A stretch of DNA of 64,000 nucleotides from Nannocystis sp. (GCF_016714285.1 NZ_JADJNN010000003.1:186001-250000); one strand, 5' to 3'; counted from the first letter of the stretch, positions 20,038 to 37,117 are shown. Notes: generated by a model from the sequence alone, not told the origin. Numbers and translations: made by a program.

Positions 20038-21474
20038 ATGGAACGTCTCCAGGCAGACCTCTCCGCCCTGCACCGCGAGCTGATCGCGGCCGTGGGAGCG
20101 GCGCGCTGCAGCGACGCGCCGGATGACCTCGCCTACTACGGCAGCGACCGCTGCCGCGGCGGCTGGCCAGTGCGGCCGTCGCTGGTGGTGTTCCCCGGGA
20201 GCATCGCCGAGGTGCAGGCGGTGGTCCGCGCCTGCGCGGCGCACAGCGTGGCGATCGTCCCGTCGGGCGGGCGCACCGGGCTGGCCGGAGCCGCGACCGC
20301 GACGGCCGGTGAGGTCGTGCTCTCGCTCGAGCGGATGAAGGCGATCCTCGAGATCGACGCCGCGGCACGGACCCTGCGCTGCGAGCCGGGGGTCACGCTG
20401 CAGTCGGTGCACGAGGCCGCGGCGGCGCACGGTCTGCTCTACCCCGTCGACTACGCCTCGAAGGGCTCGGCCCAGATCGGCGGCAGCCTGGCCACCAACG
20501 CCGGCGGGGTGAAGGTGCTGCGCTACGGGCTCACCCGCGACTGGGTGCTCGGCCTCAAGGCGGTGCTCGCCTCCGGCGCTTGCCTCGACCTCGGTGGCGC
20601 GCTGATCAAGAACAACACCGGCTACGATCTGCGCCAGCTGTTCATCGGCTCCGAGGGCACGCTCGGGGTGATCGTCGAGGTCACGCTGCGCCTGTGTCGA
20701 CCGCCAGCGGACGCGCTGGTGGCCCTGTGCGCCGTGCCGGACGACGCCGCGGTGCTGGCCCTGTTCGCCCGCCTGCGCGCGAGCGGCCTGCTGCTCTCGG
20801 CCTTCGAGTGCCTCGACGACGGCTGCCTGCGCCACGTGCTGCACCACCGTCGGGGGGGCGGCGGCGCCTCGCCGTTCGCCGAGGCGAGCCCGCGCTACGC
20901 CCTCGTCGAGGTCGAGGTGCCGATCGCCGGCGCGGCGGCGCGTGAGCACAGCGAGGCCGAGCTCGCCGCGCTGCTCGGCGACGCCAGCGAGGCCGGCGAG
21001 ATCGACGACGCGACGATCGCCGGCACCCCGGCGCAGGCTCGCGGACTGTGGGCGCTGCGCGAGGACATCAGCGAGTCGCTGCACCGTCACACCCCGCACA
21101 AGGCGGACATCGCCCTGCCGGTCGCGCGCGTCGGCGAGTTCCTCGCGGCCTGGCGACCGGCGGTCGCGGCCGGCTTACCGGGCATCGAGGCGCTGTGCTT
21201 CGGCCACGTCGGCGACGGCAACCTGCACCTCAACCTGCTGCGTCCCGACGAGCTCGAGCTGCCCGAGTTCCTCGCGCGGGTCCACGGCTTCGACGACGTC
21301 ACCTACGCGCTGGTCCGGGCGCACGGCGGCAGCATCTCGGCGGAGCACGGGGTCGGCCTGCTCAAGCGCGAGCACCTGCACTACAGCCGCAGCCCCGAGG
21401 AGCTGGCGATCTTCCGCGGGATCAAGGCGGCCCTCGATCCGCAGGGCCTGTTCAACCCCGGCAAGATCTTCTGA
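20038..21474 (+). CDS. FAD-linked D-2-hydroxyacid dehydrogenase (GlcD/D2HGDH type)
   Basis: The 478-residue protein is of the VAO/GlcD family. The FAD-binding half has PSGGRTGLAGAA, GGSLATNAGG and IGSEGTLGVI; the substrate domain has the metal-site motifs GHVGDGNLH and SAEHGVGLLK and the closing LDPQGLFNPGK. Such flavoenzymes oxidise D-2-hydroxyglutarate, D-lactate or glycolate and pass electrons to a quinone or flavoprotein. The motif spacing resembles D-2-hydroxyglutarate dehydrogenase, but the substrate cannot be fixed from sequence. No GlcE/GlcF partner genes are present, which fits a single-subunit enzyme. The stop codon lies in a 13-bp tandem duplication. Confidence 0.88.
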   Translation: MERLQADLSALHRELIAAVGAARCSDAPDDLAYYGSDRCRGGWPVRPSLVVFPGSIAEVQAVVRACAAHSVAIVPSGGRTGLAGAATATAGEVVLSLERMKAILEIDAAARTLRCEPGVTLQSVHEAAAAHGLLYPVDYASKGSAQIGGSLATNAGGVKVLRYGLTRDWVLGLKAVLASGACLDLGGALIKNNTGYDLRQLFIGSEGTLGVIVEVTLRLCRPPADALVALCAVPDDAAVLALFARLRASGLLLSAFECLDDGCLRHVLHHRRGGGGASPFAEASPRYALVEVEVPIAGAAAREHSEAELAALLGDASEAGEIDDATIAGTPAQARGLWALREDISESLHRHTPHKADIALPVARVGEFLAAWRPAVAAGLPGIEALCFGHVGDGNLHLNLLRPDELELPEFLARVHGFDDVTYALVRAHGGSISAEHGVGLLKREHLHYSRSPEELAIFRGIKAALDPQGLFNPGKIF

Positions 21475-21491
21475 TCAGATCTTCTGATCAG
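21464..21491. repeat. 13-bp tandem duplication spanning two convergent stop codons
   Basis: AGATCTTCTGATC occurs twice in tandem. The TGATCA of copy 1 holds the stop of the plus-strand dehydrogenase (21472-21474); copy 2 holds the stop of the minus-strand lipoprotein (21488-21490). Confidence 0.9.
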
Positions 21492-22192
21492 GGCGACTCG
21501 CTGACGAGCGGGCCGAGCTCGCGGGTCTTGGCCTGCTGCTCCGGCGTGAGTGGATCGTTCTGCAGCACCTGGACGCGGCTGCGCGCCCAGTCGTCGCCGA
21601 CGATCGAGACCTCGACGCGGTACTGCTTGCCCGCGATCTTCAGCCGCGCCTGCGAGTTGAACCAGCTCCACAGGCGCACGTTCTCGGCGGGCGCGCTCTG
21701 CTTGCCGGCCTCTGGCAACGTGAGCCCGACCGCTGTCAGCAGGGCCTCCGGGGTGAAGGCGCCGGTGCCGGACTTCCAGCCGTCGTACGCGACCTCGGTA
21801 GCGATGCCGTCCTCGTAGCCCACCTGCACCGCCGCGAAGTTCCCGGTCCGGTCGGCGTAGCTCTGCAGCGTGTAGTGACAGCTGAAGAAGGTACGCGCCG
21901 GCACGTAGCGCACGCACGACTCGCGAGCCATGCCCTTGCCGAGCGCCTCACCGAGCTCCGCCTGCACCTCCGCGACCGGGCGCCCGACGATCCGCGTCAG
22001 CGGGAAGGGCACGTCCTCGCGGAGCTGCGCGAGGGGCACGGCCGTGGCCGTGGTCGCTACCGGGCTCGCGGCCTTCGCCGGCGCCGGGGTGATCACGGGC
22101 GTAGCTCCGCTGGGCGGAGCCGGGTTGCCGCACGCCGCGGCCAGCAGGGCGAGGCCGGCCAGGCGAACCGACGGGAGGGTGTTGATGCGCAC
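21488..22192 (-). CDS. Lipoprotein of unknown function
   Basis: The 234-residue protein starts at GTG 22192 with a lipoprotein signal (RLAGLALLAAACG). An Ala/Pro/Thr linker follows, then a globular domain with two cysteines (RESCVRYVP and FFSCHYTLQ) that could form a disulphide. No family was recognised. A TATCAT hexamer ends 6 nt before the GTG, so the message may be leaderless; a GGAGGG further upstream overlaps that box. The gene diverges from the tRNA-Leu gene just upstream. Confidence 0.75.
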   Translation of the reverse strand: MRINTLPSVRLAGLALLAAACGNPAPPSGATPVITPAPAKAASPVATTATAVPLAQLREDVPFPLTRIVGRPVAEVQAELGEALGKGMARESCVRYVPARTFFSCHYTLQSYADRTGNFAAVQVGYEDGIATEVAYDGWKSGTGAFTPEALLTAVGLTLPEAGKQSAPAENVRLWSWFNSQARLKIAGKQYRVEVSIVGDDWARSRVQVLQNDPLTPEQQAKTRELGPLVSESP

Positions 22193-22217
22193 GGCGGCAT
22201 GATACCCTCCGCGTCCC

Positions 22218-22299
<82 letters not shown>

Positions 22300-22355
22300 C
22301 TCGCGCCCGCTGCGTGGCCCTCCGTGGCGTGGGTGGGCTTGACGGGGCCGCGACA

Positions 22356-23523
22356 ATGCGGGTACCCGTTCTCGCGGTGATCGGGACCATCTTCAAGCGT
22401 TTGACGGTGCGGACGCTGGACGTCGTGGTGGAGCGCGGCAAGGAGTCCGACCGCACGGTCGTGCGTCTGGCGGCGACGGGCCTCGACCGGGTGCGCGGCT
22501 GGGTGGGGCTCGACCGCATCGAGCTGCGGACCACGCCACCGGCGTGGGACGGCGCCCAGCCCGAGCAGCCGATGTGGCAGTCCGACCGCGACAAGTTGCA
22601 CAAGCACCGGGTCGACAAGGGCATCGTCAAGCCGCCGGCCGGGACCACCATGCCGGTGAAGGCGGCCGAGCCCGCGGTGAAGCTTTATATCAAGCGCGGC
22701 TGCCCCTACTGCCGCGCCGCCGCCGACCTGCTGAACGAGCGCAGCATCGCCTTTACGCAGATCGACTACAGCGAGGACCACGACCTGCGCCGGGCGATCC
22801 GCGGCCAGACCGGGCGCAAGACCTCGCCGCACGTGTTCATCCACGACAGGTCGATCGGCGGCTACGACGAGCTGCGTGAGCTCGACCTCTCGGGTGCCCT
22901 CAAGGACATGCTCGTAAAGCCAGGTGAGGTGAAGCCCGCGCCGGCCGGTGCTGCCGCCCTTCGACGAGGAGGACGACGACAGCGAGGACGAGATCACCGC
23001 CCGCAGCCTGCGCACGCGCATCAGCGAGGGCGCGAAGGTCCTGCTGCTCGACGTCCGCGAGGCCGACGAACGCGACCGATCGGGCGTCCTCCCGCACGCC
23101 CATCAGATCCCGCTCGGCGAGCTCGAGCGGCGCCAGGCCGAGCTCGACCCCGCGGGCGTGTGGATCACCTACTGCCACTCGGGCAAGCGCTCGCACGAGG
23201 CGATGCTGTTCCTGCGTCAGCGGGGCTTCGGTCGGGTCGTCAGCTTGCGCGGGGGCATCGTCGCGTGGACCCCGCTCACCGGCGACGCCCTCGTCGCGCG
23301 GGTGCGGGAGGTGCTCGAGGAGGTGCGGCCGATGGTCCAGAGCGACGGCGGGGACATCGAGCTGCTCGACATCATCGACGACGTGGTCGGCGTGCGCCTG
23401 ACCGGCAACTGCATCGGCTGCCCGAGCTCGCAGGCGACCCTGCGCCAGGGCATCGAGCGCAAGCTCAAGCTGCGGATCCCGCAGATCAAGGGCATCTCCT
23501 CGCCGCAGCTGACGCCGTCCTGA
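22356..23523 (+). CDS. Glutaredoxin-rhodanese-NifU(C) fusion (apparent frameshift)
   Basis: From ATG 22356 a ~105-residue N-terminal region of unknown role leads into a glutaredoxin domain with active site GCPYC (Cys116/Cys119) and the GGYDELREL glutathione-site motif. Near 22945-22949 the frame shifts by one base. The other frame continues with an acidic linker, a rhodanese domain (LLLDVREADERD; catalytic loop CHSGKR) and a NifU C-terminal domain (DGGDIELLDI; GNCIGCPSS) ending at 23523. Removing one G gives one protein of about 388 residues. If the break is real, the second part could start at GTG 22948. Glutaredoxin, sulphurtransferase and NifU scaffold together suggest Fe-S cluster assembly or repair. 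The glutaredoxin frame has no natural stop nearby, which favours a single gene. Confidence 0.75.
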
Positions 23524-23541
23524 TCCTGGCCGGCCGCCCGG

Positions 23542-23578
23542 AGGCGCGCCGCGGGCCCGTGACCGCGGCGGCGCGCCT
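23542..23578. terminator. GC-rich hairpin after the NifU-fusion gene
   Basis: AGGCGCGCC (23542-23550) pairs with GGCGCGCCT (23570-23578), with GCGG/CCGC continuing the stem after a small bulge. It sits 19 bp after the stop and lacks a T-run. Confidence 0.5.
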
Positions 23579-23671
23579 GTAGTCCCCTGGGGCCCGCTTG
23601 GCCCCGAGTCGCGGCGGGCTAAGGCAGTTCTTGCGGGCCACCGGGAAGTATGCGTCACTGGCCCAAAGTTG

Positions 23672-23703
23672 ACTGACACTCTTGTCAGTGACGAGAGTGT
23701 CAG
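23672..23703. promoter_or_regulatory. Operator-like nested palindrome
   Basis: ACTGACA-CTCT-TGTCAGT (23672-23689) is a perfect 7+4+7 inverted repeat. It overlaps a second perfect repeat, CTGACACTCT/AGAGTGTCAG (23673-23703, 11-nt loop). It lies 26-57 bp ahead of the dehydratase-like gene. Size and symmetry suit a TetR-type dimeric repressor; no regulator gene is adjacent. Confidence 0.6.
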
Positions 23704-23728
23704 CGAAGTTCGACCCGAGAGACCCGAC

Positions 23729-25550
<1,822 letters not shown>

Positions 25551-25627
25551 GCCCGAGGGCGCGCACGGGGCGGCTGGCCCCGGTTGCGCCCCGCGTTGGC
25601 CAGCCGTGTCTCGCAGGAGAATTTTCC

Positions 25628-29413
<3,786 letters not shown>

Positions 29414-29432
29414 GAGGCCAGGCGAGCTACGC

Positions 29433-29458
29433 ACGCCGCGCCCGCCTGGGCGCGGCGT
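29433..29458. terminator. Perfect 11-bp hairpin between convergent genes
   Basis: ACGCCGCGCCC-GCCT-GGGCGCGGCGT starts 20 bp after the activase stop and lies within the last codons of the minus-strand nuclease gene. It could end transcription from the left; the tail is only weakly T-rich. Confidence 0.6.
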
Positions 29459-29701
29459 CTGGCTGCTTTGTGGTCCGCTTCGCTGTCTTCTTCGCGGGTT
29501 GTTCTGCGGTCCTCTTGATCCGCTTCTTCGGCGCGGCGAACACCTCGCGCGCCGACTCGGCCGCGAGCACTCGGTCGGTCCAGCGGTCGAGCTGATGCGG
29601 GTCGACGCAGCGCTCGACACGGCGCTGCTGGGCCTCCGAGAGGCGCAAGCCGGCCTTTCGTAGCAGGCGCAGCAGCGTCTTGCGGCTGGCGGCCAGGGCA
29701 T

Positions 29702-29770
29702 GGGTCTGGGCGAGGTCCTGGGCGAGGTCCTGGGCGAGGTCCTGGGCGAGGGGCGAGGGTCTGGGCGAGC
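29702..29770. repeat. 12-bp tandem repeat with a broken unit
   Basis: The unit gaggtcctgggc repeats about four times and codes LAQD on the minus strand. A shortened unit at 29748-29757 causes the frameshift of the nuclease-like gene. Confidence 0.85.
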
Positions 29771-30569
29771 TTCTGGGCCTCGCTGTGGGCCTCCTCCTTG
29801 ATCTTGTCCTTGAGCAGGTTGAGGAAGAAGTCCGGACCCAGGTCGTTGGCGAGTCGGCGCAGGTTCTTGAACAACGGCGAGGGGGGCAAGTTGTAGTCGG
29901 CGATGTTCAGCATTTGCAGCTCGAGGTCCGGGTAAAGCTCAGGTGGCAGGTGCTCGGTCAGGAGATTGTAGTACAGCTCGGCCCGCTCCTCGCCGAGGCT
30001 GGGCAGGCAGGCGACGGCGGCTCTCAGTGTGGCCGGTTCGCGCTTGGCGTGCACGAGGGCCGAGAGGAAGGCCAGACCCGGTGATTCGCGGGCAGCGTCG
30101 ATGTCGGTCACGGCCTCGATCTGCTGCGGGCCGAGGACCCAGACGCGGAGTGACTCATTGCCCGGACCGAGGTCGAACGGCTGGGCCGCCCAGGCTGCGA
30201 CGCGGGCGCTGGTGCTGACGACGAGGACGCAGGCCGGGCCGCGGCGCCGGGCGGAGACGAGGTACTCGAGCCAGGCGAGGTGCTTGTGGCGGTCGATGCG
30301 GCGCTGCACCTCGAGCACGATCACCAGCAAGGTGTGGCTGCCGCGGCGCAGCTCGAGCACGAGGTCGGCGCGGCGCTCGGCCGGGTGTACGTGGTCGAGG
30401 TTGGTGTCACCAAGGCGGTAGCGGACCCCGCGGGGGAGCTTCAGGCCGTGCACGCGGGCGAGCAGCCTGGGCGCGAGCGAGGGCTGCTCGCGGAACAGGT
30501 CGACGAGCGCATGGTGGGCGAGCGAGGGCACGCCGACGATTCGTCCGCGGCCTCGCTGACGTTGCGGGC

Positions 30570-31409
30570 TTACTCGTCGTCGCCGACGGGGAACAGCGGT
30601 GGCGAGGGCAGGGCCCGGTACCTCGGGGCGAGCTGGCCGTAGACCAGCCAAAACGCGATCCAGGTGCTCGGCAGCAGGACCATGAATTCGGGGAAGACGC
30701 GCAGGAGCAGGCAGACGAAGGCGCCGAGGGTGAGCAGCACGACAGTGGCGGAGCCGAGCTTGCTCTTGAACAGCACGAACTTCTTACAGCGCAGGTTGGA
30801 GACCATCAGCACGCCGCCGATGAGCATGGCGATGGGGAACACCGACCACGCGCCGGGCCCGAGCTGCAGCGGGCCGAACAGGCGCGCCTCGCTGAACTGC
30901 GCCGCGGCGCCGAGCGGGTTGCCGGGGGCGGCGTACTTCAGGCAGACGAGGAACCAGTTGACGAGCAGGCCGGCGGCGAGGGTGGTGGGGATGCCGTTGA
31001 ACAGGCTCTTGTCGGGGGCGACGTCGGTGAGGACGTTGAAGCGGGCCAGGCGGAAGGTGGCGGCGCCGATCCAGAAGGCGCAGGCCCCCAGCGCGAGGGC
31101 GTAGCCCTGACCGCTGGCGAAGGGCAGCCCGGGGGTCTCGGTGAGCGCGATGAACAGCAGCACCGCCGGGGCGACGCCGAAGTCGAAGAAGTCGGCGAAC
31201 GAGTCCATCTGCACGCCGAACTCGCTGGTGGCGTGCAGCGAGCGCGCGAGCAGGCCGTCGGCGCGGTCGAGGAAGGTCGACAGGAGGATCAGCCAGGAGG
31301 CCTCGACGAAGCGCAGCTGGGTGGCCGCGACGATGGACAGGAAGCCGCACAACATCGCCGCCAGGGTGGCGAGCTGCGGGGCCCAGTAGCGGAGTTTGCT
31401 GGTCGCCAT
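30570..31409 (-). CDS. pssA: CDP-diacylglycerol-serine O-phosphatidyltransferase
   Basis: The 279-residue integral membrane protein has the complete CDP-alcohol phosphotransferase motif (D48..D51G52..A55R56 then G65...D69...D73; DRADGLLARSLHATSEFG followed by VQMDSFADF). The long hydrophobic segments and the early position of the motif fit the PssA branch, which makes phosphatidylserine as precursor of phosphatidylethanolamine. Phosphatidylglycerophosphate synthase is the main alternative but is usually shorter. The ATG lies 4 bp after the adk stop, so the two are cotranscribed. Confidence 0.85.
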   Translation of the reverse strand: MATSKLRYWAPQLATLAAMLCGFLSIVAATQLRFVEASWLILLSTFLDRADGLLARSLHATSEFGVQMDSFADFFDFGVAPAVLLFIALTETPGLPFASGQGYALALGACAFWIGAATFRLARFNVLTDVAPDKSLFNGIPTTLAAGLLVNWFLVCLKYAAPGNPLGAAAQFSEARLFGPLQLGPGAWSVFPIAMLIGGVLMVSNLRCKKFVLFKSKLGSATVVLLTLGAFVCLLLRVFPEFMVLLPSTWIAFWLVYGQLAPRYRALPSPPLFPVGDDE

Positions 31410-31413
31410 GGGC

Positions 31414-32058
31414 TCAGTTCGCCGTCTGCACGGTCTGGAGCGCCGCGCTGATGCGCAGCAGGACCTCGTCCGGCGAGCCGACCCCGTCGACGCGCTTGAG
31501 CAGACCCTTGCCCTCGTAGAAGGGCACCACCGGGGTGGTCTCGCGGTGGTACTTCTCCAGCCGCGCGCTGCAGGCCTCGGCGGTGTCGTCGGCGCGGTGG
31601 ACCAGGCGACCCTCGGCCTCGGGCGGCGGCGGGCTGAAGCGGAGGTGATAGATGGTGCCGGTCTGCGGGTCGGAGCGGCGGCCGGTGACGCGCTCGAGGA
31701 TCAGGGCGTCGGGCACCTCGATCAGGACCACCGCGTCGAGGGCAACGCTGGCGCGCGCGAGCGCCTCGTCGAGCGCCTCGGCTTGCGGCCGCGTGCGCGG
31801 GAAGCCGTCGAGCATGAAGCCGCGCGCGCAGTCCTCCCGGGCGATGCGCTCGATCACCATGCCGATGACCACCTCATCGGGGACCAGCAGGCCCTCCTTC
31901 ATGAAGCCCGCGGCGGTCTGGCCGAGCAGGGTGCCGGCGGCGACCGCCTCGCGCAGCATGTCCCCGGACGAGATGTGCGGGATGCCGAAGGTCTGGACCA
32001 AGCGTTGGGCCTGGGTGCCTTTGCCTGCGCCTGGCGGGCCGATGAGGATCATTCGCAT
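31414..32058 (-). CDS. adk: Adenylate kinase
   Basis: The 214-residue protein is of typical length for long-form adenylate kinase. It has the P-loop GPPGAGKGT near the N-terminus, SSGDMLR, the LDGFPRT motif and a long LID (TGRRSDPQTGTIYHL) without the four zinc-binding cysteines seen in some relatives. It interconverts 2 ADP and ATP + AMP. The start at ATG 32058 gives MRMILIGPPG; ATG 32052 is also possible. First gene of an adk-pssA pair. Confidence 0.95.
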   Translation of the reverse strand: MRMILIGPPGAGKGTQAQRLVQTFGIPHISSGDMLREAVAAGTLLGQTAAGFMKEGLLVPDEVVIGMVIERIAREDCARGFMLDGFPRTRPQAEALDEALARASVALDAVVLIEVPDALILERVTGRRSDPQTGTIYHLRFSPPPPEAEGRLVHRADDTAEACSARLEKYHRETTPVVPFYEGKGLLKRVDGVGSPDEVLLRISAALQTVQTAN

Positions 32059-32227
32059 GAGGGCTCTCGCTGCGGTGAAAAAGATGGTCGCTGCTCGTGG
32101 CGCGAGAACGACCGGGGCGCAGTGTGGCACGCCGCTGCTCGGCCTCGCAAGCCCTGCCCCGTCGTCGGACGGGCTGCTGGACGCGGTGGTATGCGGCACG
32201 CGCCCGGCGTCGACCGCTCGAGCGCCC

Positions 32228-32263
32228 GTACGTCAGGCCATACGTCAAGCCATACGTTAGGCC
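32228..32263. repeat. Three 12-bp tandem copies, each with an in-frame stop
   Basis: GTACGTCAGGCC, ATACGTCAAGCC and ATACGTTAGGCC follow one another. On the minus strand they carry TAA (32257-32259, the AMMECR1 stop), then TGA and TGA exactly 12 and 24 bases later in the same frame. Confidence 0.9.
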
Positions 32264-32979
32264 AGTGAAGCCAGCAGACCGGACGAGTCCGGCTGGACCT
32301 GCTCGCCAGGGTTCGGGCCCGCGGCGACCGGCGCGGCGACCGGCGCGGCGAAGCTCTCGGCGAGGAAGGTGCGGACCCGCAGGCGCGGTCCGTCATGCTC
32401 CGGCGCGAGACCTGCGGTGCGCATGAGGGCGACCAGAAAGTCGCGCGGACGCGGCGAGTGCCGCCACGCGGAGGGCAAGGCGACCGCCTGCTGGCGCGGG
32501 ACCTCGACGGCCTGCGCGAGCCCGCGGCCGAGGATGACACCGTCGCGGTTCGGCACCAGCGCAGCGCTGATGGCATCGAGGCCGTGGACCACGAGCTCCT
32601 GCGCCGCGCCGAGGATGGAGATCTCGCCGACGAGACGATGCCAGCGTGCAGCCCGGGCGGCGGGCAGTCGTGGACCTGCAGCGGCGGGCACGGCGTAGCG
32701 AGCGACTGCCTGCTCGAGCGACAGCCACGGCTCGAGCGAGCCGAGGCTGCCGATCGGCCCCGCCTGGGCGCCGTCGTACCACGACACGTACACGCGGGCC
32801 GGGGCGTCGAGGCGCGGATCATCCGGGCGCTCGGCGCTGCCGAGCGGGAGGTCCAGCGCCGCCGGGTCGCGCTGGGCCATCGCGTGACGCAGGGCGCGTC
32901 GCGCCACAAACAGCAGCCAGCGCCGAGATGCCTCGGCGAGCGGCACGGGAGCAACAGCGGGCGGGTCGGCGGCTTCCAT
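32257..32979 (-). CDS. AMMECR1-domain protein
   Basis: The 240-residue protein starts at ATG 32979 and shows the AMMECR1 (AmmeMemoRadiSam protein A) pattern: LLFVARRALRHAM, then YVSWYDGAQAGPIGSL and VGEISILGAAQEL. AMMECR1 proteins are conserved in all domains of life but their biochemistry is poorly known; in bacteria they often sit beside a Memo protein and a radical SAM enzyme, neither of which is adjacent here. Upstream in-frame sequence is not family-like. The triplicated stop region ends the gene. Confidence 0.75.
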   Translation of the reverse strand: MEAADPPAVAPVPLAEASRRWLLFVARRALRHAMAQRDPAALDLPLGSAERPDDPRLDAPARVYVSWYDGAQAGPIGSLGSLEPWLSLEQAVARYAVPAAAGPRLPAARAARWHRLVGEISILGAAQELVVHGLDAISAALVPNRDGVILGRGLAQAVEVPRQQAVALPSAWRHSPRPRDFLVALMRTAGLAPEHDGPRLRVRTFLAESFAAPVAAPVAAGPNPGEQVQPDSSGLLASLA

Positions 32980-33432
32980 GGTCAACGCGGCGCGTAAGAT
33001 GACCGAGCGAGCCCGCTTTGCAAAGCACAATCTGCGACCTCGATGGCGCTGTCGCATGCGCCAGGTCGCTGGTCTTCGGACAGCTGACCGGCGGGTCCCG
33101 AGTGTTGAGGTCGCATCGGTCCAGCGGTGATTGTCACGGTCTGATGTCGACGGGTGATCCGCTGCCCGGGTCGTGGCGGCCACCAGGCGGTGGCGACCGA
33201 TGATCGAGGCCAGGGAGCGCGCGCGCGAGTGCACGCAACACCTGCACACATCACAGCATGTGCCCTGCAACTCTGGCATCCCTCGGGGGCACTTCGGGCT
33301 CAGCGATCAGGCCCGCTGTCTGCTCGCAGGGGGAACTGTCCTACCTCGAAATTCGCCGCCATTCGCCGCTTCCTGGGCCTCTGCGGCGGTTTCGCTGATA
33401 CAGTGGTGAGGTCGTAGCGCGGGAGGGTGACC
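32980..33432. other. Divergent intergenic region, 453 bp
   Basis: This stretch separates the AMMECR1 gene (minus) and the ADYC lipoprotein (plus). Several short open frames cross it, but none has family-like sequence or a ribosome-binding site. A GATACAGT hexamer region near 33397-33404 may be a -10 box for the rightward gene. A small direct repeat (ATTCGCCGC twice, near 33351-33371) was seen. No RNA gene was recognised. Confidence 0.35.
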
Positions 33433-34380
33433 ATGGCGATGCGAATGACCTGGCTTGTGGGTGGGCTTGTGGGTGCTTCAGCGGTGCTGCTGTTGAACGC
33501 GTGTGAGTCGGAGGATGTTGTCGCCGAGGCAGTCGAGCTGCGAGAGCTCGAGGACAATGGGACGCGGCTGAACGGGACGCGGCTGAACGGGACGCGGCTG
33601 AACGGGACGCGGCTGAACGGGACGCGGTTGAACGGCGACGCCGGCACCAGCGACTACATCGAGATCACGAAGGTCGACGTGAAGGGGAAGGACAAGGTGA
33701 TCAACACCTGGTTGACCGGCAGCGAGCTGTTCGTGAGCACCAAGAAAACCGTGCTCTCGGGCCTCGGCCTCGACGATGCCACGATCGACTTCGACATCCA
33801 GGGCGACGGCAAGGGCAAGCACAAGAAGCAGCTGAAGATCGTGGGCTACGGGCTGCTCGCGCCGGGCTCGGACGTCGCGGTCTACGACCTCGAGGTCAAG
33901 GACGGTGCCTGGCAGCCGCTGTGCGAGGATGGGGCCCAGGCGATCCTGCTCGGCGATGTGTGGGACCCCGACAGCGGCGAGCGGATCGGGAGCTACCCGG
34001 ACGCGCTGACCTTCGCCTGTCGTGGCGCTGCCCTGGCCAAGTGCGTCGAGTTCGGCTACCGCCCGTGGGCCAGCGTCGGCGGCGTGGCGCTGCGCGACCA
34101 TCACCAGGCCTGCACACGCATGGTCCGGGCCGACTACTGCGGCGACGGCCAGGCGCACACCACCAACGGCACGCCGATCCACGTGCTCGACCAGCTCGGC
34201 GTGCAGAACGTCGACGTCGGCGTGAGCTACGTGGTCGAGGCGGAGTGGGGCCCTGACGGTGCCACGTGCCTCAACTACGCTAACGCTCGCCACGCGGAGA
34301 TCATGATCGAGTGCGACATCCCGGCCTGCGGGTCGTCCTTCGCCTCCGGCGGGCTGCTCCAGAGCGGCAAGGTGCTGTGA
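33433..34380 (+). CDS. ADYC-domain lipoprotein with NGTRL repeats
   Basis: The 315-residue protein starts at ATG 33433 with a good ribosome-binding site (GGGAGGG, 6-nt spacing). The N-terminal lipoprotein signal ends in the lipobox LLLNAC. Five copies of NGTRL follow, then a globular domain holding the name-giving ADYC motif (MVRADYCGDGQAHTTNG) and several cysteines likely to be oxidised. ADYC-domain proteins are known mainly from Nannocystis-like myxobacteria and have no assigned function. The kinase gene begins 9 bp after the stop, so both are probably cotranscribed. GTG 33427 is an unlikely alternative start. Confidence 0.85.
   Translation: MAMRMTWLVGGLVGASAVLLLNACESEDVVAEAVELRELEDNGTRLNGTRLNGTRLNGTRLNGTRLNGDAGTSDYIEITKVDVKGKDKVINTWLTGSELFVSTKKTVLSGLGLDDATIDFDIQGDGKGKHKKQLKIVGYGLLAPGSDVAVYDLEVKDGAWQPLCEDGAQAILLGDVWDPDSGERIGSYPDALTFACRGAALAKCVEFGYRPWASVGGVALRDHHQACTRMVRADYCGDGQAHTTNGTPIHVLDQLGVQNVDVGVSYVVEAEWGPDGATCLNYANARHAEIMIECDIPACGSSFASGGLLQSGKVL
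33556..33630 (+). repeat. Five 15-bp repeats coding NGTRL
   Basis: AACGGGACGCGGCTG is repeated five times in tandem (first unit AAT, last unit TTG), right after the lipobox region. The length is a multiple of three, so copy changes keep the frame. Confidence 0.95.
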
Positions 34381-34389
34381 GCCGCGGCC

Positions 34390-37092
<2,703 letters not shown>

Positions 37093-37117
37093 CGCTCGTC
37101 GCCGTGTCGATGTGGCT

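Larger units (their letters stand above)
29427..30531 (-). pseudogene. Rpn/PD-(D/E)XK nuclease-like protein, frameshifted
   Basis: From GTG 30531 the frame gives PSLAHHALVDLFREQPSLAP, then a nuclease-like core (RRADLVLELRRGSHTLLVIVLEVQ) and DUF-like helices to EAQKLAQTLA. It then falls out of frame inside a 12-bp repeat coding LAQD. The correct frame resumes (LAQDLAQD, RKTLLRLLRKAGLRLSEAQ) and ends in a Lys/Arg-rich tail at 29427. Repair gives about 367 residues. The shift (29748-29755) looks like loss of five bases between repeat units. Proteins of this type occur in many copies in Streptomyces and large myxobacterial genomes and are related to Rpn recombination-promoting nucleases. Slippage in the repeat makes a real pseudogene plausible. 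Confidence 0.65.

Noticed and set aside
22948..23523. Rhodanese-NifU part as a separate gene from GTG 22948
   Set aside because: Possible, but the glutaredoxin frame lacks a natural stop and a one-base change joins both parts through a plausible linker, so a single gene is preferred.
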